Source: Otis tarda (lineage: Eukaryota > Chordata > Aves > Otidiformes > Otididae). From it: 64,000 bases of DNA. The translations under genes were made by a program, and so were the position numbers. The notes beneath the pieces were generated by a model, which ran no database searches, was not told the DNA's origin, and saw only the letters and a list, made by a program, of their open reading frames with translations. The DNA is taken from positions 73,868,052-73,932,051 of the forward strand of contig CM048591.1 of assembly GCA_026413225.1 (NCBI GenBank). Direction: 5' to 3'. Within the stretch, counting starts at the first letter, position 1; each line of letters starts with the position of its first letter. Below, piece by piece: positions 11,076-24,133 of this stretch.

Positions 11076-11145
11076 TAACTTTTTGATAACTACTTTAGGA
11101 GTAGTTTTGTCTAACTTTTTGATAACTACTTTAGGAGTAGTTATC
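11076..11145 (+). repeat. 36-bp tandem duplication with an inverted repeat
   Basis: A unit starting TAACTTTTTGATAACTAC is repeated with a 36-bp period (starts at 11076 and 11112). In the second copy 9-bp arms GATAACTAC (11121-11129) and GTAGTTATC (11137-11145) are perfectly complementary around a 7-base loop; the first copy has lost part of the right arm. Confidence 0.9.
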
Positions 11146-14100
11146 ACATATATGATACTTTAAAAAGCAAGAAATTAGAAAGCAAGTTCAGCTTTTTAAA
11201 TTTGTTTTCATGAAATAGAAAACCAATTATTTCCCTCTCCTTCATTTTCCCTCTGTATATGCATGTTGTTCTTGTCTTAAAAATCTTTGCCTGGCCATGT
11301 AGGGCAGCAGACCTTTACTAGTTCTGATACATTTCTTTCTATGCATTTACTCTGTCTCTTCAGAGAGTTAGGATTTTGCCAAAGACTGTGAGTTTATTAC
11401 TCTACAGTGGTTCGGTTATACATGTAAAATCTAATATAGGACTTTATATGAGAGACTTCAATGCAAAAAGACACAAAATATCAGCCCAGAGTCTCTTTGT
11501 AACTTTACACTGTAAAGGACAGAGTTGTCTGGTACAGAAAGGTTTTTTAATTATAGAATGGCATGAGATTAGACACTATGACTATAATATATTGCTAAAG
11601 ATAGAGGCAGACAGGAAAGGATCTAGATCATATAAACTGATTTTTAAAAAATTTTTTATTTTTTTTTAAATTTGGTGCCTCAATAATATCCTGCATCTGG
11701 ATGGTCAAGAGCTTAACTAGTGCTGCACTGTCTATTCACGCTATTCTAGAGTTCTTTTTATGGGTCCTATATTTCAAAAGTGTTTTTGTCTAAGCACACA
11801 TTTAATTTAATTAGACTACACACATACATGTAGCTAGCCATATGCATATGTATTTTCTGGATTAGAGCCTTTAAGAAAATTTTAGAATAAGGTAATGAGA
11901 ATAGGAATAACCAGAATAATATTTTTTATTACAGTGGGGAGGCATTTGCTGTTGTATGTGAAGGAGGGTTTTTGGTTTCAATGACAAAACTTTGTTGGGA
12001 AAGGAGGGCTCCATTTAGAAGGCAATATGTGTGCCATACCTGTTAAGATCATTCTGTAAAGTCTTAAAGGAAGCAGATGTTTGGAAAACTGTCAATAGTA
12101 GTTTTGAGGATATTGCCTTAATAAACTGTGTCTCTGTTTTTAAAAGTCCAGAAGAAAAAGGAAGGGCCATTGTGTGCACATGCATGCAGAAGGCAGCTGC
12201 AACCAGCATCCTGAAGAGAGCTGCCTACGTTGTAATAAACACAGTTGTTGCGTGCTTCAGTGTGCAATTCAGTTTGCTTCAGATTGAGCTTAACAATTAG
12301 TTCAGTGAAAGTGGAATTTTTAGAAGAGCCAGTGGGTGTTTTTACACTGCCATTGCTGCAGCTCCTACGGACACACCTCAGTTAAGCTTCCTCACTGGAT
12401 GCTGCTGGCAAAGTCACTGTAGCAGCACGGAGCGTGGCGCAGGCCGTTGCACGAATATTTACAGCTGTTGGAGAGCAGGGTTTGCAGTCTGCTGAGTTGC
12501 ATGCTACTACTGCCACTGGTATGCAAATATTTTAAGGGATGCAGGTACACAAATCCTGTCTAGCACAACTGTTCTTGGTCTCCTTTGTTTCGGCATCACC
12601 ACAGTCTCCAGTGCGTTGAAGTAAGCCTCAGAGATCCTCCATGTGGCACTGAATGAGCAAGTTTCAGAACCTGTCAGCCATAGAGCTGCCTCTGTGGGGC
12701 ACAGCACTTTTGACAATTACTCTGAGAGGTGGAATCAATTAGCCACAGGTAATAATGGTAAATGGAATAATATGGCTTCTGAGACCTGAGTTAGTGCCTG
12801 ATCTCAAGGACTAATCATACTATGGAGCTGACAGGTTAGCTTGCTTCCTGTGACAGGCTGCTGTATAATTTTATGGAGGGCAGTCACAAACTACCTGAGC
12901 GCTCCTGAAAATGCTGCCTTTATGACTTTCTGAAAGTGGTCGCTTTTCTGTAGCGGTAACATCTGTCAAGCAGAATTGCAATCATAATGAAACCTACCAG
13001 ATTTAAATTTTACAGTGAAATTGATCAAAATTTCTACCACTTTCTCGTAGTCTTCAACGTGACTCTAAAAGCCAGGCAATAGTATTTTGCAATCTCTTTT
13101 GACAGGCATCTACTGATCTCGTGATGTCCACACCCACTGTGGGAGCAAGTAATTCGATTTTTCATTATCAATGTGGCTTCCACAGGCAAGTGCCAAAATA
13201 ACCATTCATAGAACTTGTGTCACTGAATGGAAAGATTACATCTGTAGGATTGTAACCACTCTAAAGTTTGGTGGTAGAAATAATTATTAATGTGCTACAT
13301 ATGCACCTTTTATGATTTGAAGGTTTTGGTTTTGTTTTTGGAGTGTAGAGGTGTAAGACGACCAGTACTGCTTGTCAGAGCAGGCTTCCTCCTGCACCAA
13401 AGGTAGTTAGGCAAAGTGTATCCACTTTCCTAACAAATAGTCTTTATGAAATCTGAGATATACTTCTACTGATTGAGGTATCACTTTATTCTGAAATACC
13501 CTTTTTGGGCATATTCTGTGTTGTCATCATACAGCTTTGGATTCTCAACTGCAGTATGGAAGAAATATAAAAAAAACCATATTTATTGTGGAGTCCATTT
13601 ACAAAGGTACGTGCTAGATGAAGGTCTGGTGCATAAACATTATCCAGCTTGCTATCAGGAACTGTTTCAAGTAGTGGCCCAGGTCTGACATAAACATGGG
13701 TGACATTCTAAGGATACAACAAATAAACTAATTAAATAGTAGTCAAGATGTACTAATATTTGAGATACATTGTAGACACCTAGATAAGAACATTTTGTAA
13801 CCAAGAAAATATTTTATTTTACCTCCATTTTATAGTAGCTGTGAGAATTGAGTAGCTGGACTTCATAGATCATTTAGAGACATCACTGGAATATGCTATA
13901 TAGAAATGCAAGATAATTGTAGCAAACACACACCCTTTTCCTTTATTAATTATTTTTATTTGTAAATCTTGGAAGAAGGGGCATCTGGTGGCTTGACCTT
14001 CCACAATGTGTCATACCTTTTCTTATGTATTTTTTGCCACAGACCTGCTTTAATTTAAATATAGATGAAAGGAGTTCATTCCAAATCTCAGATTTCTTTT

Positions 14101-15092
14101 AGATAAGCAGAACTGAAGTAGCAAGGTTTTTAACTGGAGGAGTATTGTAGCTTTATTTGCCAGTCTTCCTTTGGTAGGTGTTCAGGGACAATTAGAGGTA
14201 CACTGATCCGTCATGAGCATTGTTTAAAGTGCAACATAGTTCTGATGACAAATCAAACTCAGGGATTCTTTTGTATTAATAAATAGAGAAAAACCTGTGT
14301 GAAACAGCACATGAATTTGTTTAATAAGACAGTCTGTAAAATGTAGATTAAATTATTTCAAAGAAAAGGAGCCAGAAGTATTATCTGAAAGCATTAAAGC
14401 CAATGTTAATATACAAACATGCAGTTAACATTATCCTAGTAATTTCTCATGCTTCATGTGACATGTTCTCTGTTTCCAGATTACCTGATTTTCTGTCTCA
14501 CCTCATTTTCTTGCCTTTTTAACCAGCTGCTAGTTCTGATACTAGTAATAAAAAACCTTTTATTCTTCATCCATGATCCCCGTGATCTCGTTTTGGTTGG
14601 AATGACTAAATACCCAGGTATGCTTATTTCTGCCTAGCTTTTCCTTCTATTTTAAAGCCTCACTGAAAATTTCTAACCGCATGTTGATTTGTTAACAGTT
14701 GTATCTTCAAAGTGTCCCATGATCTCCCATTATTAGAGATCAAAATGAAAAATAAGCACAGTTTTGTATTATCAATAGCACTTAATATGTAATGAGTAGC
14801 AGATTAGAGAAAACAAATTAAAAGAATGAATGAATTCACTATTTATTGTAATGTATTAACAACTTGCTCTGATAAGCAGTTGCTAGATACCTTTGTGAGT
14901 GAGATCAAGGGTTGCAAGAAGTTGCTTATGTCTGCTACTGAATTTTGATTATTTATTTCTTAATGTATTAGGCTTGCAGCTTCACAGAAAGTAACAAGAA
15001 AATGAGATTTCTATAGTTTTGGAGATTTACAGACCTGAGCAATGCTGCTCTGGGTTTTCTCCATGTGTTTTCTAGGTATTCCTGCAACTTGA

Positions 15093-15119
15093 AGACAATC
15101 AGAGATAGACAATCAGAGA
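15093..15119 (+). repeat. 14-bp tandem duplication
   Basis: The word AGACAATCAGAGA occurs twice with a 14-bp period. No function is apparent. Confidence 0.8.
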
Positions 15120-18100
15120 AGCAATGGTGAAACAGATTGGTTGCCTGTAATCGTTCTCATTAAGAGTGATTCTGAGAGACCCCAGTGGGCATTTGTGTGG
15201 TTCCTTTCTCTCCGGCTTTTTTGCACCACACCTCTTGTCTGCTTACAAACCTCTGTAAGCAGAAGGACAAAGATCAGAAACTATTTCCTTCAAAACCAGG
15301 GAGAAAAACCCTTAAAGCTTTTCTCCTTATGCAATTGTGAAGGTGTATAAAGAAGTTTGAACAAGTTTTGGAGTGCAAAGACAAGCAAGAGAAAGGAATG
15401 AAGCAGAGCAGTCTGGAGATGAGGAGGACTCTTGCATTTAGCAGCAGATACATCGCATGTGAGAAAAGCAGCCGGCTTCTACAATCCTTTCCTTGGAGAC
15501 TACAAATTAGAGTTAATGAGATTGGGGGTCTAGTTTCAACCTTCTATGGAAGTTTTTCCCTACCTTCTGCCCACAAGGGCATCTATCAATTTCCTACTGT
15601 AAGCCCACTGTAGTGGTGGGCTGAGCTAAACCTTACTGTGACCCATTCTGGAGTAAATTGGTAGGGAAACAACTGGATGTGTGCAGAGTGCACCCTACTC
15701 TATTTTGCAATAGGTTTCCCATGTAGGCAAGCTGTTACTCGTGCTTGCAAACAGCACACACAGCCAAGCCCTGCAGGGTGGCTTCAGCTGGTGGCAGTGT
15801 GCTCGGTTCCTGCTCTTAACAGTGTGGCTCTGCTCTCACGCTCCTCTGTGTGGAGGAATGGGGTTCTCTCATTTACAATTTTTTCTTCTTTCTAGTTAGC
15901 CCTTTCTGACAGTAACTAATAAATAAGTTCACTGTCTTTTTCTTCTGATGATACTGAAGTATCAGACACAATTAGAGCGAATAAACAATGTCTTCTGTGC
16001 TTCAAGGGGAATAGGTTTTCCAGCGGGGTATTTTAAATACGTATTAACAACTTATTCAAGTGTCAGTTGTCCCCAATCTCAGTTTGATTCTCATCTTCTA
16101 TAAAACACGGCAATTAGTCGGAAGACCTTGTTGAAGTCCTCAGTTCTGTATTACATAAAATGAGTGATACACATATTTATCCTCTCAGTTTTGTGTTATA
16201 TAAGAGTTACAGCACAGGCTTTCTTATTACTGGAGGGTGGGGGGAGTGAGCAAGAGACTGCATAGCTTGATCCTGAGTGGGGCTAAACTACAACATATAG
16301 AAAGCATGGTGTAGTTCTTGCCTTACTCTTAACTTGCTGCCATTTTCCCTTTACAACTCAGGTTTTGTTGCTTTTTAGGGTAACAAATATGGTTCCAAGT
16401 TGTTTAAATAATGTTGAAGGGCATAATCACTGTCTCATGGTAGCCATGAGAAAAGGCTTGTTTAGACAGGATTATTTTAACATATCAAGTTTATGCTTAG
16501 AATCTTCTGGAAAATATTATCTGCACATCTGTTGGTGTGTTTACCATTCATAATAATAAACAATGTATATTTGATAACTTATTGTCAGAGAGACTTTCAG
16601 TTTGGGGTTTTCTGTTTTCTTCCTGCTTTCTCTAGAGGCAAGTTTATCTGAGATTTAAGGTTATTGTTAATATCATATCCCATAGGAAATATTCTTAAGG
16701 ATATTATCAGTAGTATCTGAAAGATTTCTGCATTGGAGAAGCAAATCAAGTCCTACCTATCTTCCCCCTGTAATTACTTATTCATAGAGTCTCTAGAGCT
16801 GTCAATGCATGATAAGGAATATTCTCATACAGACCACACAATTAGACTCTATATGTTTTAAGTGTTGTAGATACCACTTCTAAGTGATTTAAATTACTTG
16901 AAGAAAGTGGTTGTTCCCACCCGTGCAACAGTAATGCATTTTCTTACAAATAAAAATGACACAAAAAGGACTTATTCTTGATGCTATTTTAACCCCTAGA
17001 TTTGTTTCTTTCTCTGAAAGACCTGGTTCAACTTGGATTGCTTGTTACAGAGCACGCGATTCAACTGTGTGTGCATGTTATCCAACCAAAGGTTTTGTCT
17101 CGGGGCACTTCGATACAGCAGCCTTTATTTGCAGTTACTGTGCTGTCAAGTTTAATGAAATCCAACAGATTTCAAAATTAGGATCAGGCCCACAATTTAA
17201 TAAGGTTGATCTGTTATTTTCAAGTATTTTTGTTATGAGCTGGCATTCGTGGATCTTTGTGGACATGTGTAAAGTTTAACCACCAGTTGAAATGAAAATA
17301 TATTCTGCAGACATGTGGTCCTCATCACCACCTCTCGGTTATTGACAGCGTATTATGTATGCCTGGGAAATGCTTTCATCACACAATCCATGAAATGGTG
17401 TCCCGTGCTGAAAGATAATAGCTACTTTGTGGCTGGACGTTGAATACCTTCAATCCTTAACAATTTCTGGAGGACAGAAGAGGCTTAGGGCCAACAGGAG
17501 ATGCTTAATATTTTACAAGGTCAGACTGAATGAATTTAAAATAAAAGAAATACCTTACATAAACCCACCCATACATGCAGTATCTCTTGGACACGTTTTG
17601 ATCTCTCTCTTATTTAACAAATCCAAAGATGACAAGTTAACTTTATGCCAGTGTGAATTGAGATCAGTGGTTCCTGCATTATTAATTTATTTAATTTATG
17701 GCTAGAATTTACCCTGCATGTCAATAAATGTTTTGAGTTATACACACTCAGTACCACGTCATTTGTGTGTCCTGTAGAAACTATACAGGCTCTACATTGG
17801 AAACGGAGGTTAATGGATTGATAGTAAGGCTGCCTTTGCTGTTTGGTTTAGCTTTTGCTCGCTATTATAATTCTCAGCAGAACATTCCTTTATGCAGCAC
17901 CTAACAAAATGGTTCAGTAGTGATTTGCAGATTACACTAAACAGATTTTCAAAGCTGTCTAGTCACACTTTTGCACTGGAAATAATTAAGTCATACAGTG
18001 TGGTTTTTTATTAAAAGTAGTGTGTCTAAATCATCTAGATTGCTCTGAAAATTTGATTAATTTTTTTTTGCATCAAGTTGTTTTTATTTAGTCCTTAGTT

Positions 18101-18227
18101 TGAGTTAGATATGTTTTTTTTTCTCTTTATGACAAAATTCCTTTGCACCTTTCTGAACACAGAAAAGGACCTTAAAGTAACATTAAATTAATGCTGTAAA
18201 AACTTCTTTTAACTGCTAAGCATACTG

Positions 18228-18287
18228 CATAAAGCAGAATTTGATTTATAGAGGAGGCATAAAACAGAATTGGGTTTATAGAGGTCT
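18228..18287 (+). repeat. 30-bp tandem duplication, diverged
   Basis: Two 30-bp units begin CATAAAGCAGAATTTG and CATAAAACAGAATTGG and both continue into TTTATAGAGG. A handful of differences between units indicates an older duplication than the one at 11076. Confidence 0.85.
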
Positions 18288-18723
18288 TTGTGATTACACC
18301 TGCAACTTCTTGTGTACAAAGACCTTTTTCTAAGCCTTTTGGGTATGTTTTGTGCTTTGCTGCCAAATAAAGGGTTGGTCAAATCTAGTCTTTTAATAGT
18401 GATATTAATTTTTGTAATTTAATCTAAGTACCTCAACTTGCTCAGGACTTAGGGGATACAAGTGAAGAAATTCTCTGCTTAGAAAAGCTAGGGAAAGTGT
18501 GGTCATAGATAAGTGAACTCTGAGATCTCTGAGAAAACTTTGTAGTCAAATAGAGGACTTAAATCTTCAGAGGAAACAACATAGGGAACAAAGGGCTGTC
18601 AGTACTTTTATGGTCGTTCTGAAAAGAAATATTTGCTCCAAGACGTTAACTAATGATTAATCCATACTCAAAGTTTTTCACCATTTTAAGAATGGAGTTG
18701 TAGTTGCCAAAAAATGTCTTTTC

Positions 18724-18740
18724 TTTTTTTTTTTTTTTTT
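18724..18740 (+). repeat. T-homopolymer (17 T)
   Basis: An uninterrupted run of 17 T followed by AACTTAG. A pyrimidine run before an AG resembles a splice acceptor, but no matching coding frame was recognised downstream. Confidence 0.85.
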
Positions 18741-21387
18741 AACTTAGAAAGCCAAGACCAAATATGTGGGCCATCCACTCTTCTGAAGAGAGGTTTCCTC
18801 TGAGAAAAGCTCACTTTTATTTGATTAAAAAATGCAGTGCTTTTCTCAAAATGAATCTTCTAAATGGATCTTGTCCACTTGGTATAAAGTTGTGGAAAAT
18901 TACCTATCGTGTGAGAACCCTGGCTGAGTTTGCAAGTATTTCTGTGCCACCAGATGTGCACATGTCTGTACAGAGTATTCTAATGGCTTGCTTTTATGAA
19001 CCTCTGACTGAAAGCACGTTTAAGAGACAAAGCCATATGATTTAGGATACTAGGTTACTAGCATTTGTCATGTCCCTGCCCTCCCAAAACACAGTGGGTT
19101 TTTTTTGTTTGTTTTAAATGACTAAGAGAACAAAAGTAGTATTTTACCATATCAAAGTATTTCAGAAAGTGACTTAAGTGGCCAAATATTTTAAAAACAG
19201 TACTTCTCATGTTCAGCAATCTGGTAAAAAGCATTTGAACAGCTGTGGAGCTGCTGAGACTGATCAGTGAGTGACACACTTCTGTTATAAACACATCAGT
19301 GAAGACACTGCTGACCAGTCGGACTCCTCGTCCTACACAGGTGCTGGGGTGCTCTTCTCTTCTGGTTCCTCCTAATGCTTCCAGTCTGACCACAGGCTAA
19401 GCCTGAGTTTGCTCAGTGGGGCAGAGTTAAAAATCAATGAATAAACTGCGGTTTCCAGTGCCTGTTGTGTGATACTAACTTGAATGTTTTTGAAGATTTT
19501 AGCTGCTTGCACTGTTGTATGAGACTCTGCTTTGTTTCTTCTTATTCCTAGCAGCAAGCCCTGTGTTTAAGCTGTGTATTGCCTGCAAGTAATCTGACTA
19601 ATATTTTCTTGCTTTAGCAGTGGAGGAAGCAAGGTTCCCGGTATAGTCTCCTCTCTGCATTTACTAATACACTTTTGCAAGATACTTCTGATGAAAGTCC
19701 CATCTGGCTTTAACTCTGTTGCTGCAAGACAGATGTCAACTCCTCCTGCTTTTCTTTCTTTTGTATTTTATTATTTCCCTTTGATAAGTCCCTCCGTGCT
19801 GCATAGGCAATAATCTTTATGGTACAGAAGCTTCTCCTTTTACCCTGCAGCAGGAGAAGAGCACTTTAGAGTGGTGTCGTCAAGGGAGATGTTTCTTAGT
19901 ATTTTAAGATTTTGCCTTTGGAGGAAATTTGGAAAGTACCACGTTCTTGGTGGGGCTGTAGGAGACGAGGAGGGGTTTTCTCCCAGCTTCAGCTGCAGAA
20001 TGATTGACATACGTGCTGGAACAGCAATTACCGCAGTGAGTTACCCTAGGGTTAAGCACCTGGACTGCTAAAAGAAAAATATCCTAAAAAATGTTCTGCT
20101 GATAGATGCAAACTAGATTGACCTATTTATCTATTTTTAAAATCGGAATGCTGTAGTTAACATATATTGCTCAGTTCCAGTTTTAAGCCTACTTTGAACA
20201 TCTACATGTTGTGTCTTTCCATTGCAGGTATCTGCTGTGATTTCTACATTTTTTGTGAAGTTGACTGTAATTGATTCGGTAGTCTGTCTCCTACTTCTAC
20301 TATCTGCACGTTCTGTAAGACTAAATTTGTTAAGGTTCAAGCAAGGCATCTGCAGGGTGTTTTTAAAGACATGAAGAGTAACGAAGTGTCCCTCTTACAA
20401 CTGACATAAGATTTATTCCACATGACTGCCATAAGAAAGGTCCCCTTAAGACTGAAGGTGACTGTAGAGTGTAGAGTCACTAAATACACCCTCCATTACA
20501 TCTCTGCTGGTTTCCTGATTGTTGCTGTCCTCTGGAGCATAATGACAGTGACCCAACCTATCTGCTGTTTCACAGGTAAAGCCTGACAGAAGAGATCAGG
20601 TGGCACTTTTGTGCATCCATTAAAAAAGGCAAAGAAAAGCTTGCATTATACTCCTAGATCTATTGTGCAGACAATTTATGAGCAATTGTATGAACTCAGT
20701 CTTAACAAAGAAAGGTGACAGTGCCCTGAAATTCAGGGGTAAAGCAGAGGTCTATGGTAGTACCGCTTACTATAATCAGGTTACTTACAGCTAAAATGTT
20801 GAATATTTTTCAAGTGGTCTGGAGTATTTGAAAAATACCATTTGCTAAAGTAATAAATCAGGATTAACTTAGCTCAAGTAAAATGACCGGATTAGCAGAG
20901 AAAGAAATTTTGCTATTTTACTTACTGAAGTAAGTAAATGCTTGCATTCTTTTGTATTATTATTTTTGTATTATTTTTGTAGGACAAAATGCAATCTTTC
21001 ATATATTTAGAATGGTAGTAGCTTTTCTAAAGACTAGTGTGATGTTTCAGAATATGTGGCATACTGCAACATTTATTTCCTTTATGTGTACTGAAGAGTC
21101 TGTTCCAAACTTGAAGGTAAAAATTTATAAAAATGCAACACATGTACAGTTGTGCAGTTTTTCTTTTAATATTTTTCTTTCTCCAGAAAAGGAATTAACT
21201 GCTGGATTGAAAACTTTTATACTGCCTGCACTGCTTAATGCAGAAAAAAGTCTGGGGGTTTTTTGGGTAAATTTTTCATTCTTTGGGTGTTGCAGGTAGT
21301 TTCTCCTGGACTCTTAATGTTGGTTTATTTTGAAGTTTCATTTAAATACAAGGTGTCTTTTCCCCTTTTATTAACCAGGCTTTGACA

Positions 21388-21737
21388 ATCATAGAATCAT
21401 AGAATGGTTAGGGTTGGAAGGGACCTTCAATGGTTATCTAGTCCAACCCCCCTGCAAGGAGCAGGGACATCTCCAACCAGATCAGGTTGCTCAGAGCCCC
21501 GTCCAACCTGGCCTTCAACGTTTCCAGGGATGGGGCATCTGCCATCTCTCTGGGCAACCTGTGCCAGTGCTCTACAAACCTCATTGTAAAAAAATTTTTT
21601 CCTAATATCTAATCTAAATCTACCTCTCTCTATCTTAAAACCATTACCTCTCATCCTATCACAACAGGCCCTGCTGAACAGTCTCTCCCCATCTTTCTTG
21701 TAGGCCCCCTTGAGGTACTGGAAGGACCTCTATAAGA
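21388..21737 (-). mobile_element. CR1 LINE, 5'-truncated 3' end
   Basis: The plus strand begins ATCATAGAATCATAGAATGG, the reverse complement of the CR1 3' terminal 8-bp repeats, then continues with the GGTTGGAAGGGACCTTC block, the CTAGTCCAACCCCCCTGCAAGGAGCAGGGACATC region and the CTTGAGGTACTGGAAGG block. This is the 3' untranslated region and the very end of ORF2 of an avian CR1, sense on minus. It stops near 21737, the usual 5' truncation; no obvious target-site duplication is seen. Confidence 0.95.
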
Positions 21738-22983
21738 GTTAACTTCGTATATGTGAGTACTCCAGCTGACGTGGAACAATGTTCTTACTGAATGTAAAGC
21801 ACTTAATTCTTTTTAGAAAAAGGATTCAAATGATTCATAGTGGATTTAAATGTACAAACTGGTGTTATTTCAAAGATAAATGCTAGAGTAATTTCCAAAG
21901 CCAGCAGGAAAATTGTAAAAGTCCCCGCTAGTGCATATACGAAGTGACCATCAGTGATATGAAGGCAAATGGAGCTGGAGCTGAACGAGCACTGAAGTAC
22001 ACGTCATAACACACACAGGCATTTATTTGCACTAGTGAGTCATTTGTATTGTTAAATTCAGCAGAATTTATTCTAGGTGGCCAAGAGCAGTAATCAGTGC
22101 CTTAAAAGCACCTATCTTAACTTGTGACTAGAATCAAATTACATCCAAATCACGGAGTATCCCTGAAGAAAGATTCCTAAATCTGGGGAGCCTTGTGTTA
22201 GACAATCTAACTATATAATTGGACCATATCACAAAAGCTAATGTTCTACCTAAAAAGGAAATATTTCTAGTGTGCATTTTAAACTAAAGGCAGAGGGTGA
22301 AATGACAGGTGAAATAATATTTTAATAATTCTGAATGTGTTTACAAATCTAATGTTTTCTGGATGGCATCCTGGCCTCTGAGTGTAAATCTGGTTTAAGA
22401 GGTAAAGGTGATAGATCTTACATCTTTTAGTTGACATGAATGGGGAAAGGGAGGATGTTGCTATCATCCTTCAAAAAAAATATATTCAGGATCAATAATA
22501 TTTGCTGACTGTTTACATGACAACGAATTTCACATTAACCTGTTGTTATTTTTTAAAATCTCTGCTGTTTAGTTGACCTGTTTGAAGTTTAAAAGAACCC
22601 ATTGGCCAGTAACCTAGGATGTTATATGAGGATGAATTGAGAGTGGACTGGCCTATAGTACTGTATTTTAGAAAAAGCCACCACAAAAGACTACAAAGGG
22701 TGGATAAATGAATGGATAACTGGAAATTAATTCAAACTATATGTGTTTTCCTATGTCATGGAAGATTTGAAAGCAATACTGTGATGTACATTTAATTTTG
22801 CTCAAGTAAAAACTAGTTTGTCCTAACATGGCTGTGATCTCTGAATGTTTGCTAGCACTGCCCAGAATCTTTCCATCACCAGACGTAATCATGTAAAGAT
22901 GACAGTAATGCCCACATGCAAATACTTATAATATCAGTATCAGCATTTTAGAGTTGCACAGAATGCACATCAGTACTCCAATT

Positions 22984-23005
22984 AAAAAAAAAAAAAAAAA
23001 AAAAA
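22984..23005 (+). repeat. A-homopolymer (22 A)
   Basis: An uninterrupted run of 22 A. No retroposon body with target-site duplications could be recognised upstream. Confidence 0.9.
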
Positions 23006-24085
23006 GAATCACTTAAATGTTGCCCTTACCTTCTAATGCCTGGATTCTGAGTGTCTTTCAAGGTGATGGCATTGTTAATGCTGGTCGTTCCTAAAACATG
23101 CAATATGTATATTCCTCAGCTTTGTTTCTCTTTATGCTCACATTTTGCCTGGACAGACCAATATGAATCCCAGGTATATCAGTTCCAGTACATTTGAAAT
23201 TGAACAGAATGAGTCCTGCTATCCACAGGGAGAACTTTTGAGCTATGGTCTTTGGAGACACGTAACTCTTAGTCAACAAATAGTCCTTTCACTGCTGATT
23301 GATTTACTGTGATCATTCTCACTAATCCTTTTTGTGATTCTTCTAATTAATTGATGAGGGAGATTAGTCTGAGTGTTTATGGACAAAGGGAAAACCCAAC
23401 CTTAAAGGAATATATTTCCACCCTTTTCTGTTACCCTTTCTTTTTTTCCTCTCTTTCATGTAATTACTACGTAGGAAGAAAATAATGTAAATATCAGCTA
23501 AAATGACTCATATCCTGGGTTTGTCAGGCACACCTCGCTGTTGTATTTTTCAGTACGTACATCTAAATGTGATCTTAAGAATGACAAATTTGGAACCTAC
23601 AGGGGTGTTTTCATATCAGTGTGTCATTAGGTCCAGTTGAAACACAATCAAGCAAAACCAAGCCCACTGCCTTTGGAAGTACTCATAAGCCTTTCTCCCT
23701 GATCCAAGGTCTTTCGATGTAGTCCTGTTATCATACTAGAGTTGATCCAAATACTCTTGGGCATACAGTTGCATTTCTGTGTGATTGCTACTCAATACAG
23801 TGAGTCTGTCAGCTTTATGCATGATTGATGATACTTGACCCCACACAACATTAGAATTGGGCAAATTGACTGCACCTCATCTTGGCTGTAGCCTTTCATA
23901 CAAAATTAAAGCTTCAAAATTTTCTGAACTAATTTGAACCAGCAAAACAACTTTATACTAAATCAGCACTTTGCCACATGTGGCTACAGTGTTTTTCATG
24001 TGGTAGGAGAAAACCTGAAGGAAAATTTTTTGCTTTACAAAACCACAGTTTTTAGTGAATCTGTTGCATATGTTTTTTTCAAAGA

Positions 24086-24133
24086 CTTACAAGATACGCA
24101 GCTTACAAGATACGCTTAGCTTACAAGATACGC
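24086..24133 (+). repeat. Three copies of CTTACAAGATACGC
   Basis: The 14-bp word starts at 24086, 24102 and 24120, giving periods of 16 and 18 bp with short variable spacers (AG, TTAG). Each unit carries a CpG, uncommon in this CpG-poor background. Confidence 0.9.

Larger units (their letters stand above)
10658..21387. other. Non-genic stretch of about 10.7 kb
   Basis: No exon is assignable. It contains local duplications at 11076-11145, 15093-15119 and 18228-18287 and a T-tract at 18724-18740. The remaining sequence is AT-leaning and unique-looking. Frames such as 15368-15613, 16956-17279 and 20952-21299 have no recognisable domain or flanking splice pair. Intron or intergenic cannot be told apart. 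Confidence 0.55.

Noticed and set aside
16062..16125. Possible MIR scrap (CTCAGTTTGATTCTCATCTTCTATAAAA)
   Set aside because: Only one core word matches; the flanking words and spacing are absent.
22984..23005. A-tract as tail of a processed pseudogene
   Set aside because: No coding similarity upstream, no AATAAA at the right distance and no flanking target-site duplication seen.
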